The notes under the pieces were generated by a model. That model was not told the DNA's origin, searched no databases, and saw only the letters and a program-made list of their open reading frames with translations. From Marinobacter sp. SS21 (GTDB lineage Bacteria; Pseudomonadota; Gammaproteobacteria; Pseudomonadales; Oleiphilaceae): DNA of 64,000 bases. The stretch is from positions 310,001-374,000 of the forward strand of contig NZ_JAQNDA010000001.1 of NCBI RefSeq assembly GCF_028369065.1, written 5' to 3'. How positions within the stretch are numbered: the first letter of the stretch is position 1; each line of letters begins with the position of its first letter. Below, one piece after another: positions 53,842 through 63,389 of the stretch. A program made the translations under genes and the position numbers.

Positions 53842-55032
53842 TCAGTCACCTTCCCGGTCCAGGGCGTGCAGCAGTGAGGCCCGGGAGATGACGCCCAGGT
53901 ACCGGTTGCTCTCGTCGACCACCGGCAGGCCGCAGGGGGCAGCGGCCACCAGGCCGATGATGTCGTGCAACGAGGTGTCGCTGCGGATGGGCGCGATGTC
54001 GTTGAGGTACGCTTCGGACAGCGGGCCGTCACCACCATTGCGTGCCATCAGCGAATCGATGGACACCACCCCCTGGTAATGCTGCTGACGATCAACGACA
54101 TAGCCGTAATCGCGCTCATGCTGGCGCAGCCGCTCCAGAGTAGCGGGAATGGCCGCGCCCTCCCGTTCGATGACAGTGACCTGCTTGCGCTGGGCGGCAT
54201 CGGCGGCGGTGAACACCGACGATTTGTCGACGCCGCGGAAAAATGAACGGACGTAGTCGTCGGCGGGATTCTTGAGGATCTCATCGGGGGTGCCGACCTG
54301 GACCACCCGGCCGCCCTCCATGATGGCGATGCGATCACCGATGCGCATGGCTTCATCCAGGTCGTGGGAGATGAACACCACGGTGCGGTCGGAGTTCTCC
54401 TGCAACTTGATCAGTTCATCCTGCATCTCGGTGCGGATGAGCGGATCGAGGGCGGAAAAGGCCTCGTCCATCAGCATGATTTCCGGCTCGTTAGCCAGCG
54501 CCCGGGCCAGCCCCACCCGCTGCTGCATGCCGCCGGAGAGTTCGTCCGGATAGCTGCGGATGTTGGCTTCCAGGCCTACCTGGGCCAGGGCATGGCGGGC
54601 CCGGCGGTGGCGTTCGTCACGGGGTGCGCCAGACAGCTCCAGGCCGAAGGCGGCATTGTCGATGACGTTGAGGTGGGGCATCAGGGCAAAGGACTGGAAC
54701 ACCATGGTGATCTTGTCGCGCCGGAGCTGGTTCAGGGCCTTGTCGGACAACCGGGAGATGTCCTGGTCGCCGATCCACACCTCACCGGAGGTGGGTTCGA
54801 TCAGACGGTTGAGCAGGCGTACCATGGTGGATTTGCCGGAGCCGGACAGCCCCATGATGACGAAGATCTCGCCTTGGTAAATGTCGAAGGAGGCGTCCAT
54901 AACGCCGATGGTCTGCCGCGTCTGCTCAAAAATATCGGCCTTCGATACCCCCTGGCGAACCAGCTCCATGGCCTTGTCGGGGTGATCACCAAATATTTTG
55001 TACAGGTTTTTGACAACAACCTTGGGCTTCAT
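53842..55032 (-). CDS. proV: Glycine betaine/proline ABC transporter ATPase with CBS domains
   Basis: A 396-residue ATPase: Walker [11 protein letters not shown], signature [14 protein letters not shown], Walker [14 protein letters not shown], and the ProV-type insertion [16 protein letters not shown] near the N-terminus. The last 115 residues are a CBS pair, which in this family senses ionic strength or nucleotides to control osmotic activation. It is the first gene of the operon. Confidence 0.96.
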   Translation of the reverse strand: MKPKVVVKNLYKIFGDHPDKAMELVRQGVSKADIFEQTRQTIGVMDASFDIYQGEIFVIMGLSGSGKSTMVRLLNRLIEPTSGEVWIGDQDISRLSDKALNQLRRDKITMVFQSFALMPHLNVIDNAAFGLELSGAPRDERHRRARHALAQVGLEANIRSYPDELSGGMQQRVGLARALANEPEIMLMDEAFSALDPLIRTEMQDELIKLQENSDRTVVFISHDLDEAMRIGDRIAIMEGGRVVQVGTPDEILKNPADDYVRSFFRGVDKSSVFTAADAAQRKQVTVIEREGAAIPATLERLRQHERDYGYVVDRQQHYQGVVSIDSLMARNGGDGPLSEAYLNDIAPIRSDTSLHDIIGLVAAAPCGLPVVDESNRYLGVISRASLLHALDREGD

Positions 55033-55071
55033 AACGACTGCTGGCCTATGTGTTTTTTATTGTAGGGCGAG

Positions 55072-55099
55072 CCCGAAACGGGCCGGGTAACGTTTCGGG
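55072..55099. promoter_or_regulatory. Inverted repeat in the proV upstream region
   Basis: CCCGAAACG (55072-55080) and CGTTTCGGG (55091-55099) form a perfect 9-bp inverted repeat 40 bases before the proV start. There is no T run on either side. It may be an operator or a leader hairpin for osmotic control. Confidence 0.5.
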
Positions 55100-55170
55100 T
55101 TGACAAATTGCTTACAGCTCTAACTATAGCAGAGCCTCGGCCATCGGGCAGGAAGACGCCTGAACGCCGT

Positions 55171-55599
55171 TCAGCGCTGGGGCCAGTGGCGTTGCATCTC
55201 GATGAACAGGAACGACGCGCTCCAGGTAATCAGGATCAGGCCGGTGAGTGCTTCGATGCCCGCCAGGAACCGAAGGGCGCCAAACGGTTCCACGTCGCCG
55301 AAGCCCACGGTACTGAACACGGTGAACGAAAAATACACGCAATCCAGCAGGCTGCCGCTGAAATTACCGATCAGCTGGCCCCAGCGCTCGCCGTGGTGCA
55401 TCAGGTAATAGCCGCCGGCAAACACCCAGACCTCGACGGCGTGGGCGACCAAAGCCCCCAGCACCGCCAGCAGGATGCGGCTGCGGTGGTAATGGGGGCC
55501 AAAGTGCGTGAGTAGCTGACCCAGGCGGCGCAGAAACTCGTAGTGAATGAATACCGTCACCACCACGAGCAGCGAGATGAAAGCGATGGCCTGATACAC
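55171..55599 (-). CDS. Two-helix potassium channel
   Basis: An ion_trans_2-type channel with four hydrophobic segments and the selectivity filter TVGFGD (in FTVFSTVGFGDVEPFG). I choose GTG at 55599 (142 residues): GGAAGG lies 5 bases before it. An open frame to a TTG at 55668 lies partly upstream of a perfect TATAAT box at 55642-55647, so that longer start would precede its own promoter. It has no regulatory domain, so gating is unknown. It may cooperate with the adjacent betaine transporter in osmotic balance. Confidence 0.85.
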   Translation of the reverse strand: MYQAIAFISLLVVVTVFIHYEFLRRLGQLLTHFGPHYHRSRILLAVLGALVAHAVEVWVFAGGYYLMHHGERWGQLIGNFSGSLLDCVYFSFTVFSTVGFGDVEPFGALRFLAGIEALTGLILITWSASFLFIEMQRHWPQR

Positions 55600-55641
55600 A
55601 AAAGCCTTCCGGTTTGCATAAGAAATGGATTTAACTTCAGA

Positions 55642-55670
55642 ATTATAGCGCTTAAGAGGGATTCGCAACC
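55642..55670 (-). promoter_or_regulatory. Promoter of the potassium-channel gene
   Basis: On the minus strand, TATAAT (55642-55647) is a perfect -10 box, with GGTTGC 17 bases upstream as a weak -35. The start codon at 55599 lies about 40 bases downstream. Confidence 0.6.
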
Positions 55671-55770
55671 GGCGCCCATTGGCTATGTTGGCGTAGGCAT
55701 CGGGGATGGCGGCAATCTCGTTGGCCCGGCCCTCTGCCGGCGAAGACTAACCTAAGGCTGGACTGGATCT

Positions 55771-57003
55771 ATGCTCAAACGTTTCATCCCCTTGCTGGTG
55801 CTTGCTCTCGGCTTCGCCGGTTTTATGGCCCTGAAACTCACCCGGCCGGAACCGCCCCAGGTTGCCGCCCAGGAGCGCAGCTGGCGGGTGGAGATCATGG
55901 CGGTCGCCTTGCGGCAACATCGCCCCGAGCTGGCACTGTATGGCCAGTTGACGGCCCCGGAAATGGCCACTCTGGCCGCACCGGTGGCGGCGCAGGTGGC
56001 CAGCCGGCCGGTGGCAGACGGCCAGCGGGTGGCCGCGGGCGAGGTTCTGGTGGCGCTGGCCGAGGCGGATACCGCGCCCTTGCTGGTGCAGGCCCAGGCG
56101 GAAGTGGCGGATCTTGAAGCCCAGCTGCGTTCGGAATCGATCCGCCACGCCAACGATCGACAGGCGCTGGCGAACGAGCAGGCCATAGTGGTGAACGCCG
56201 AGCGCCAGCTGCAACGGACCCGAACCCTGGTGGCGCAGAATCTGGCATCCCAGGGCCAGCTGGATAATGCCCTGGATGCGCTGGCCCAGGCCCGGCTGGT
56301 ACTGGCGGGTCGAGAACGCTCGATCCAGGAGCACCCGACGCGACAACAGCGCCTTGAGGCCCAGCTCAGCCGCGCCGAAGCGCAGCTGACGGCAACCCGG
56401 CGCGATGTCAGCCGCAGTGAGGTGACGGCGCCGTTCGCCGGGGTGATCACCCGTCTGCAAGCGGCGCCAGGTGACCAGGTGGCCCGTAACCAGGCGTTGC
56501 TGTCGATCTACCCGGTACATGGTCTGGAGCTGCGAGCCCAGGTGCCCCATGTGTACCGGGAGGAGCTCGCTGCCGCGCTGGCCCGCGGCGAACCACTGGA
56601 GGCGGTGGCCACGGAGGGACGCTACCGGTTCCAGATGAAACGGTTTGCCGGGGAGAGTGCGCCGTCCGGTACCGAGGCGATCTTCCGCTTACTGGGCGAG
56701 GCGGGCTCGCTGCGTCCGGGCGGCATGTTGCCGGTGGTACTGCAGCGCCCGGCGGTTGCCTCGACGGTCGCCGTCCCCTACAGCGCGTTGTACGGTAACA
56801 GTGGCGTCTACCTGGTGACAGCGGACCAGCGACTGCGCCGCATCGAGGTCCAGCGGCAGGGGGAGGTGCACCGACCCGGTGACCAGCGCTGGGCATTGAT
56901 CAGTGGAGAGAACCTGGCGGATGGCCAGCGGCTGGTGGTGACTCACCTGCCCAATGCCATTGAGGGGCTGAAGGTGGACATCGCGGACGAGGTGACACCC
57001 TGA
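55771..57003 (+). CDS. RND efflux membrane-fusion protein
   Basis: A 410-residue HlyD/AcrA-type adaptor: N-terminal signal anchor (FIPLLVLALGFAGFMAL), lipoyl half (VAAQVASRPVADGQRVAAGEVLVAL), coiled-coil hairpin (about 110-215), second lipoyl half (VTAPFAGVITRLQAAPGDQV) and beta barrel. It overlaps the RND pump gene by one base (TGATG), so both form one unit. No outer-membrane TolC-type factor is in the window. Confidence 0.94.
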   Translation: MLKRFIPLLVLALGFAGFMALKLTRPEPPQVAAQERSWRVEIMAVALRQHRPELALYGQLTAPEMATLAAPVAAQVASRPVADGQRVAAGEVLVALAEADTAPLLVQAQAEVADLEAQLRSESIRHANDRQALANEQAIVVNAERQLQRTRTLVAQNLASQGQLDNALDALAQARLVLAGRERSIQEHPTRQQRLEAQLSRAEAQLTATRRDVSRSEVTAPFAGVITRLQAAPGDQVARNQALLSIYPVHGLELRAQVPHVYREELAAALARGEPLEAVATEGRYRFQMKRFAGESAPSGTEAIFRLLGEAGSLRPGGMLPVVLQRPAVASTVAVPYSALYGNSGVYLVTADQRLRRIEVQRQGEVHRPGDQRWALISGENLADGQRLVVTHLPNAIEGLKVDIADEVTP

Positions 57004-60000
57004 TGGCTCAGCGTCGCGGTGTGATCGGATTCTTCGTCCATCACCGGGTCGCCGCCAACCTGGTCATGCTGACCATGCTGCTGGGCGGCCTGCTGGCCCT
57101 CACTCGCATGAACATTCAGTTTTTCCCGACCTTCGCCCTCGATGTGGTCAGTGTCCGGGTGATCTGGAGCGGGGCCTCGGCGGAGGATGTGGAGCAGGGC
57201 ATCACCAATCCGCTGGAACAGCGGCTGCGCAATCTCGACGGCCTGAAGAAAATGACCTCCACCTCCGCCCAGGGCATTGCCAGCATCAGCCTGGAGTTCG
57301 AGGAAGGCACCGAACCCATTCAGGCGCTCGACGACGTGCGCCAGCAGGTGGACGAGTTCACCAATCTGCCGGTGGACGCGGAAGAGCCGCAAGTGGCACG
57401 GGTGGAACGTTATGAGCCGGTGGCCCGGCTGCTGATCCATGGTGATCTGGATGGCGAGGAGCTGCGTCGGCTGGCCTACCGGTTTGAAGACGAGCTGCTG
57501 CGCCAGGGCATCGACCGGGTGGACATCAGTGGCTTGCCGGAACTGCAGGTCAGCATCGAGGTGCCGGTGGAACGGCTGGAATCGTTGCAGCTGTCACTGG
57601 ACCAGATCGCCGAGCGGGTGCGGGAGGTCTCCCGGGACCTGCCGGCAGGGTTGCTGGGCCAGCAGGACGCGACACGGGAACTGCGGGCGGTGGAGCAACG
57701 CCGGGATGCCCAGGCCTTCGACAGTATTCCGCTGATCAGCAGCGATCGGGTTCGCATCACCCTGGGCGACGTCGCCACGGTGACCCAGGAACCCCAGGCC
57801 GGCCAGGTTACCCTGAGCCGGGATGGCCTGCCGGCGGTGGAACTGAGATTGAGCCGGGCGGAGAACGGTCACTCGCTGCGGGCGGCGGAGGCACTGGCTG
57901 TCTGGTTGGCCAAGACCCGGTCGCAATTGCCGCCGACCGTGCAGCTGGAAGTGTATGACGAGAGCTGGCAACTGATCGATGAACGCATCTCGTTGCTGCT
58001 CAATAACGGCCTGGGTGGTTTGGTGCTGGTGATCCTGCTGCTGTACCTGTTCCTGCCCGGTCGGGTGGCCTGGTGGGTGGCGGTGGGGATACCGACCGCG
58101 TTCCTGGCGGCCATGGCGGTGCTGTGGGGTGTGGGCGGCTCCATCAACATGATTTCGCTGTTTGCCCTGATCATGGCGCTGGGGGTGATTGTGGATGACG
58201 CCATCGTGGTGGGCGAAGACGCCGACGCCCATTCGCGGCTGGGTGAGGGCTCGATGCACGCCTCCGAAGGCGCCGCCAAACGCATGGTGTGGCCGGTGCT
58301 GGCGTCGTCGCTGACCACGGTGGCGGCGTTCATGCCGTTACTGGTGGTGGGCGGCATCATCGGCAATATCCTGCAGGACATCCCGGTGGTGATGATCTGT
58401 GTGCTGGTGGCGTCATTGCTGGAGTGTTTCATCGTGCTGCCGGCGCACCTGCGCCACGCCTTCGTCAGCAAGCCCGCGGTGGAGCGGCGCAACCCGGTGG
58501 CCTCGCTGCGCCGGCGCTTCGAACGGGGGTTCGAGCGGTTCCGCGAGGGCACCTTCCGGCGATTCTCCCGAACCACGCTGCATTATCGGGGCGCGACCCT
58601 CTGCTCGGCGTTGGCACTGACCCTGGTCACGGTGGGCTTGCTGGTGGGCGGGCGGCTGGAATTCAATTTCTTTCCGACGCCGGAGCCGTCGGTGTTCTAC
58701 GCCAACGCCAGTTTCGTGACCGGTACCAACCGGGAAACGGTGGATGCCTTCCTGGTCGAAATGGAACGCAGCCTGAACGAGACCGAAGCGGCGCTGGGTG
58801 GCGGCTTGATCCTGCATGCCGTCACCAGTCACGGCCGCACGCTGTCTGCCGGGTTTGGCGCCCGCACCGGCGATGAAGTGGGTGCGATGATGGTGGAGCT
58901 GGTGCCGTCCGACCGCCGCCAGATCCGTAATCCCGCATTCATCACCGCCTGGCGTGAGCGACTGAGGTTGCCGGCCGGGCTGGAGAACCTGGCCATAGAT
59001 GAGCGTCGTGCCGGCCCGCCGGGCAAGGACATCAATATCCGGCTTACCGGCGACAATGCCGAGGCCCTGCGCCGGGCGGCCGATGATCTGGCTCAGTCGG
59101 TCCGCGCATTGCCCGGGGTGCTGGATGTGGAGGATGACATGCCCTGGGGGCGGGAGCAGCTGATCTATGGGGTGAATGGCTTTGGCGATGCCCTGGGGCT
59201 GACCACCGAAAGTCTCGGGCGTCAGCTACGGGCGGCGTTTGACGGCCGTATCGCCCAGGTCTACCAGGACGGCCGCGACGAGGTGGAGGTGCGGGTGCAG
59301 CTGCCCCGAAACCAGCGTGAGCAGCTCAGTACTCTGTCGCGGCTGACGGTGCGGTTGCCGGATGGCCGCTTCGTACCCCTGGCCCAGGTCATGACGCTGG
59401 ACCACCGCCAGGGCTTCCAGGCTCTGCGCCACGCCGATGGCGCCTTGGCGGTGGAAGTAAGCGCGGCGCTGAACAGTCGGGTGATGACGGCGGACAAGGC
59501 GCTGGCCAGTCTGCAGGAGCAGGTGTTGCCGGCGTTGGTCAGTCGCTACAACCTGCGCTACAGCTTTGAGGGCCGGTCGGCGGATCAGCGTGAAACCATG
59601 GCGGACATGCGCACCGGCATGTTCATCGGATTGGGGCTGATGTATGTGGTGCTGGTGTGGGTGTTCGCGTCCTGGAGCCTGCCGCTGATCGTCATGGCGA
59701 TCATTCCGTTCGCGCTGGTGGGTGCATTGCTGGGCCATTGGCTGATGGGCCTGCAGCTCACCATTCTGTCCCTGTTCGGGCTGTTCGGGCTGTCTGGCAT
59801 CGTGGTCAACAACGCCATCATCCTGGTCACCTTCTACAAGCAGCAGCGCAGCCGTGGCCTGACCATCAACGAGGCGCTGAATGAAGCGGTGGTGCAGCGG
59901 GTGCGGGCGGTGCTGCTGACCTCCCTCACCACCATCGGCGGGTTGTTGCCGCTGCTGTTCGAGACCTCGCTGCAGGCGCAGTTCCTGATCCCGATGGCGA

Positions 60001-60137
60001 CCTCCATTGCCTTTGGCCTGGGTTTGTCGACGCTGCTGGTGCTGGTGGTGATTCCGGCGTTGCTGTCCTATCTGGAGCAGTTCCGCGAGTGGCGGCAGCC
60101 GTTGCTGGCGGAGGGCGCGCGCGAACCCTCCGCCTGA
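57003..60137 (+). CDS. RND-family efflux transporter, inner-membrane pump
   Basis: A 1044-residue RND pump with 12 helices in two halves and two large periplasmic loops. Helix 4 carries the paired aspartates of proton transport in LGVIVDDAIVVGED, and FFPTFALDVVSVRV begins the first porter domain. It belongs to the HAE-1-like/AcrB superfamily but to a branch without assigned substrate. It converges on amtB with only 7 bases between stops. Confidence 0.95.
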   Translation: MAQRRGVIGFFVHHRVAANLVMLTMLLGGLLALTRMNIQFFPTFALDVVSVRVIWSGASAEDVEQGITNPLEQRLRNLDGLKKMTSTSAQGIASISLEFEEGTEPIQALDDVRQQVDEFTNLPVDAEEPQVARVERYEPVARLLIHGDLDGEELRRLAYRFEDELLRQGIDRVDISGLPELQVSIEVPVERLESLQLSLDQIAERVREVSRDLPAGLLGQQDATRELRAVEQRRDAQAFDSIPLISSDRVRITLGDVATVTQEPQAGQVTLSRDGLPAVELRLSRAENGHSLRAAEALAVWLAKTRSQLPPTVQLEVYDESWQLIDERISLLLNNGLGGLVLVILLLYLFLPGRVAWWVAVGIPTAFLAAMAVLWGVGGSINMISLFALIMALGVIVDDAIVVGEDADAHSRLGEGSMHASEGAAKRMVWPVLASSLTTVAAFMPLLVVGGIIGNILQDIPVVMICVLVASLLECFIVLPAHLRHAFVSKPAVERRNPVASLRRRFERGFERFREGTFRRFSRTTLHYRGATLCSALALTLVTVGLLVGGRLEFNFFPTPEPSVFYANASFVTGTNRETVDAFLVEMERSLNETEAALGGGLILHAVTSHGRTLSAGFGARTGDEVGAMMVELVPSDRRQIRNPAFITAWRERLRLPAGLENLAIDERRAGPPGKDINIRLTGDNAEALRRAADDLAQSVRALPGVLDVEDDMPWGREQLIYGVNGFGDALGLTTESLGRQLRAAFDGRIAQVYQDGRDEVEVRVQLPRNQREQLSTLSRLTVRLPDGRFVPLAQVMTLDHRQGFQALRHADGALAVEVSAALNSRVMTADKALASLQEQVLPALVSRYNLRYSFEGRSADQRETMADMRTGMFIGLGLMYVVLVWVFASWSLPLIVMAIIPFALVGALLGHWLMGLQLTILSLFGLFGLSGIVVNNAIILVTFYKQQRSRGLTINEALNEAVVQRVRAVLLTSLTTIGGLLPLLFETSLQAQFLIPMATSIAFGLGLSTLLVLVVIPALLSYLEQFREWRQPLLAEGAREPSA

Positions 60138-60144
60138 AGGGGGA

Positions 60145-61353
60145 TTATTCCAGTGAGGTGGCGCCGATGCGGTGAATGCTGACGTCGGCGCCGTTGAATT
60201 CTTCTTCCTCGCTCAGGCGCAGGCCGACAATCGCCTTGATGACGCCGTACACCACCAGGCCGCCGACAAACGCGACGACCACGCCGGCGAGAGAGCCGAT
60301 CAGCTGGGCCATCAGGCTCACGCCACCGAGACCGCCGAGGGCTTCGAGGCCGAAAATGCCGGCGGCAACACCGCCCCAGACGCCACAGACCCCGTGCAGG
60401 GGCCACACCCCGAGCACATCGTCCAGGCGCTCAATCTTGGCCTGGGCCCATTCAAACAGGTAGACAAAGAGCGCGCCGGCGACGCCGCCGGTGATCAGCG
60501 CACCAACCGGGTGCATAAGGTCGGAGCCGGCACACACGGCCACCAATCCGGCCAGCGGGCCGTTGTGAATAAAGCCCGGGTCCTTGCGGCCAAGCACCAT
60601 GGACACCAGTACGCCGCCAACCATCGCCATCAGGCTGTTGACCGCCACCAGGCCGCTGATGCCATCGAGGGTCTGGGCCGACATCACGTTGAAGCCGAAC
60701 CAGCCCACGGTGAGGATCCAGGCACCCAGCGCCAGGAACGGAATGTTGGACGGGGCGAAGGCCACCACCTTGCCATTGCGGTAACGGCCGTTGCGGGCGC
60801 CCAGCAGCAGCACCGCCGCCAGGGCGATCCAGCCGCCTACGGCATGCACCACAACGGAGCCGGCAAAGTCGTGGAAGCTTGCACCAAATTGGGACTCAAG
60901 CCAGCCCTGGAAGCCAAAGTTGCCGTTCCAGATCAAGCCCTCGAAAAACGGGTACACCAGGGCCACGATCAGGCCGGAGGCCACCAGCATCGGATAGAAC
61001 TTGGCGCGTTCGGCGATGCCGCCGGAGACGATGGCGGGAATGGCCGCGGCGAACGTCATCAGGAAGAAAAACTTGACCAGCTCATAGCCATTGCCGGTCG
61101 TCAACTCACTGGCGCTACTCAGGAAATGGTTGCCGTAGGCGAGGTAGTAGCCGACAAAGAAGTAGGCCACGGCGGAGATGCCGAAGTCGGTCATGATCTT
61201 GACCAGGGCATTGACCTGGTTCTTGTGCCGGACGGTGCCCACCTCCAGAAAGGCAAAGCCGGCATGCATGGCCAAAACCATGATCGCGCCAATGAGGATA
61301 AAAAGCGTGTTTGCGCTTTCAGTCAGGGTGTGTACTGCACTCGTGATATCCAC
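60145..61353 (-). CDS. amtB: Ammonium transporter
   Basis: A 402-residue Amt protein with 11 helices; conserved blocks: MHAGFAFLEVGTVRHKNQVN, DFAGSVVVHAVGGW (pore His), NVMSAQTL and GFIHNGPLAGLVAVCAGSD (second pore His region). The start is GTG at 61353, with AGGAG 9-11 bases upstream; the frame runs open to 61425 through the promoter. No glnK gene adjoins it, which is unusual. A sigma-54 promoter lies just upstream, in keeping with nitrogen control. Confidence 0.94.
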   Translation of the reverse strand: MDITSAVHTLTESANTLFILIGAIMVLAMHAGFAFLEVGTVRHKNQVNALVKIMTDFGISAVAYFFVGYYLAYGNHFLSSASELTTGNGYELVKFFFLMTFAAAIPAIVSGGIAERAKFYPMLVASGLIVALVYPFFEGLIWNGNFGFQGWLESQFGASFHDFAGSVVVHAVGGWIALAAVLLLGARNGRYRNGKVVAFAPSNIPFLALGAWILTVGWFGFNVMSAQTLDGISGLVAVNSLMAMVGGVLVSMVLGRKDPGFIHNGPLAGLVAVCAGSDLMHPVGALITGGVAGALFVYLFEWAQAKIERLDDVLGVWPLHGVCGVWGGVAAGIFGLEALGGLGGVSLMAQLIGSLAGVVVAFVGGLVVYGVIKAIVGLRLSEEEEFNGADVSIHRIGATSLE

Positions 61354-61424
61354 GGGTTGATCGCTCCTGAGGGTCTGACCGCCCCGGCGTTGGGGCGGGC
61401 TGTGCATGAAAGTCGTCAGGAGCA

Positions 61425-61440
61425 AGCAAGCGGTGTTCCA
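61425..61440 (-). promoter_or_regulatory. Sigma-54 promoter of the ammonium transporter gene
   Basis: On the minus strand TGGAACACCGCTTGCT matches the consensus TGGCACG-N4-TTGCW, with the -24 GG and -12 GC at the exact spacing. The predicted start of transcription is about 12 bases further, leaving a leader of about 60 nt. Confidence 0.8.
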
Positions 61441-61555
61441 TAATGGAGCGTTTTGAGTGTTGGTAGTAGCTTGCGGGCATATTTTGGGGCATTCGAAAGC
61501 GCGAGCGATGGGTATCTACCCAAAAAAGCACGAAAACAGTGCAATATAAGGGCGC

Positions 61556-61586
61556 TATGCGCCAATTGGTTCTAAATTGGTGCGTA
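61556..61586. promoter_or_regulatory. Inverted repeat upstream of the amt promoter
   Basis: TATGCGCCAATT (61556-61567) and AATTGGTGCGTA (61575-61586) are matching arms (10 of 12) around 7 bases, about 120-145 bases upstream of the sigma-54 promoter, a normal enhancer distance. It lies directly after the motB-like stop. It could be an activator site or a weak terminator for the motAB-like genes; its spacing does not match the NtrC consensus. Confidence 0.4.
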
Positions 61587-61587
61587 G

Positions 61588-62502
61588 TTACCAGGTCAGG
61601 TCCGAGGGCGGGCGTGAATCGGTTCGGATATCCGGGCTCAGGGTCTCGCTTTGGCCGCTTTCAATCAGTTCGCGCAAGCGTGCCTCCTGTTCTTCCATGG
61701 GGCCATTGAGGTCAATGATGATTTCCACCCGCCGGTTCTGGGCGCGGGACTCCGCGGTGTCGTTGCTCGCCCGTGGCTGGGTGTCCGCCAGGCCCTTGAC
61801 CACCAGCCGGGGCGGCGCCACGGCGCCGCTTTCCAGCAGCACGTTGGCTACCGACGAAGCCCGTACCGCCGACAGGTCCCAGTTACTCTGGAAGCGCGAA
61901 CTGCGAATCGGCACATCGTCGGTGTGGCCCTCGATGGTGAGCCGGCCGGGGATGTCGGCGAAGACTTCGGCCATGTCCAGCAGCAGGTCCTCGAACTCCC
62001 AGGTGACGTCCGCCGAGCCCGACGGGAAGGAGCCCCGTTCCTCGATACGGATGACGATGCGGCGTTCTTCCTCGGCCAGTTGCACCCGGCCATCACGGAT
62101 GGCCTCATCCAGTACCTTGGCCACCTTGGCGGTGGTTTCCGCCATGCTTTCGGCAATCTCCCGCTCGATGCGCTGATCGATGGGGCTGCGCAGCGTCTCA
62201 AGCTCCGGTGCCTGCTCCGAGGTGGTCTGGCGGACTTCGTTCACCACCGTGGGCTCTGGCGGCGCCGGCGAGAAGGAATCGAACACCGGGCTGGTCCCCA
62301 TGGGCACTTCCAGCACCGGCACCTCCCGCTGCACGCCGAAGGCCTTGGCCAGTTCGCCGGCAATCTGCTTGAATTTCGCGGCATCGATCTCGGAGAACGA
62401 CAGCAGCAGGACAAAGAAGCACATCAACAGCGACATCAGGTCGGCAAAGGTGACGACCCAGGCCGGTATGCCCGGTTTTTCCTCTTCAGGCAGTTCATCC
62501 AT
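61588..62502 (-). CDS. motB: MotB/PomB-like stator protein with OmpA-type peptidoglycan-binding domain
   Basis: A 304-residue protein: one N-terminal helix with the ion-binding Asp21 (WVVTFADLMSLLMCFFVLLL), a long linker, and the OmpA/MotB domain (LTIEGHTDDVPI, NWDLSAVRASSVANVLL, NRRVEIIID). The residues around the helix favour the sodium-type PomB group. It is the partner of the motA-like gene, 6 bases upstream. No flagellar genes are visible, so it might power a motor encoded elsewhere. Confidence 0.93.
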   Translation of the reverse strand: MDELPEEEKPGIPAWVVTFADLMSLLMCFFVLLLSFSEIDAAKFKQIAGELAKAFGVQREVPVLEVPMGTSPVFDSFSPAPPEPTVVNEVRQTTSEQAPELETLRSPIDQRIEREIAESMAETTAKVAKVLDEAIRDGRVQLAEEERRIVIRIEERGSFPSGSADVTWEFEDLLLDMAEVFADIPGRLTIEGHTDDVPIRSSRFQSNWDLSAVRASSVANVLLESGAVAPPRLVVKGLADTQPRASNDTAESRAQNRRVEIIIDLNGPMEEQEARLRELIESGQSETLSPDIRTDSRPPSDLTW

Positions 62503-62508
62503 GATGGC

Positions 62509-63285
62509 TTAACCAGCGGCCTCCTCGGCGTTGCCGTTACGCTCCCGCTTGTCCGGCGGCAGATAGCTGGTCAGCAGCTGTTCGATGATGCGGGGGTTCT
62601 TGCCCTCCTGGATGGCTACCAGGGCGTCGGTGTACAACGATTGCAACCGCGCCTCCTCGGTCATCCGCAGGGTCAGCTTGTCGGCGATGGGGCCGGCCAG
62701 CATGGTGGCGATCATGGCGCCGTAGAGGGTGGTGAGCAAGGCCACCGCCATGGCGGGACCAATGGACTTGGGGTCTTCCATGTTGGACAGCATCTGCACC
62801 AGGCCGACCAGGGTGCCGATCATGCCCATGGCCGGGGCGACGTCGCCCAGGGCGGCAAAGACCTTGGCGCCGGAGCGGTTGTGATCCAGGGTCATCAGTC
62901 GTTCCTTGGACAGCAGCTCCTTGACCGTATCCGCCGTTTGGCCGTCCACCAGCATCTGGATGCCCTGGCGCAAAAACGGCGAGCTCACCTCCCGGCTCTC
63001 CAGGCCCAGCACCCCTTCCTTGCGGGCCACCTGGGCGATGTCGATGATTTCGTCAATGCTCTCCTCGGTGTCCGGCAGTTTGAACTTGAACGCCCGTACC
63101 GCCACTTTGAAGGCGCCCAGGAACTGGCCAAAGCTGAACTTGGCCAGCACCACCAGCAGGCTGCCCCCGACCACAATCAGCAATGAGGCAGAGTTGATGA
63201 AAACCCCGGGGGCAGCCCCGAGAATGATGGCGGATGCAATAAGCAGGATGGCCCCGACCAGGCCGATAAGGGTGGCAAAATCCAC
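62509..63285 (-). CDS. motA: MotA/PomA-like stator protein
   Basis: A 258-residue stator protein with four helices (at about 5-25, 30-50, 150-170, 180-205) and a large cytoplasmic loop between helices 2 and 3. The last two helices hold LGDVAPAMGMIGTLVGLVQML and AMAVALLTTLYGAMIATM. I choose GTG at 63285 (MDFATLIGLVGA) because GGAG lies 6 bases before it; a GTG at 63300 is in frame but less fit. With the motB-like gene it forms the PomAB-type ion channel. Confidence 0.94.
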   Translation of the reverse strand: MDFATLIGLVGAILLIASAIILGAAPGVFINSASLLIVVGGSLLVVLAKFSFGQFLGAFKVAVRAFKFKLPDTEESIDEIIDIAQVARKEGVLGLESREVSSPFLRQGIQMLVDGQTADTVKELLSKERLMTLDHNRSGAKVFAALGDVAPAMGMIGTLVGLVQMLSNMEDPKSIGPAMAVALLTTLYGAMIATMLAGPIADKLTLRMTEEARLQSLYTDALVAIQEGKNPRIIEQLLTSYLPPDKRERNGNAEEAAG

Positions 63286-63389
63286 TGTGGCTCCGAACAC
63301 TTGGCTGTTGATCAGAGCAAAGGATAGTTGGCGTTGCCTGCTCTCGCAACGCCCTGAGGGGGCCGTTTGTGCCAGAACGTGATCGGTGC

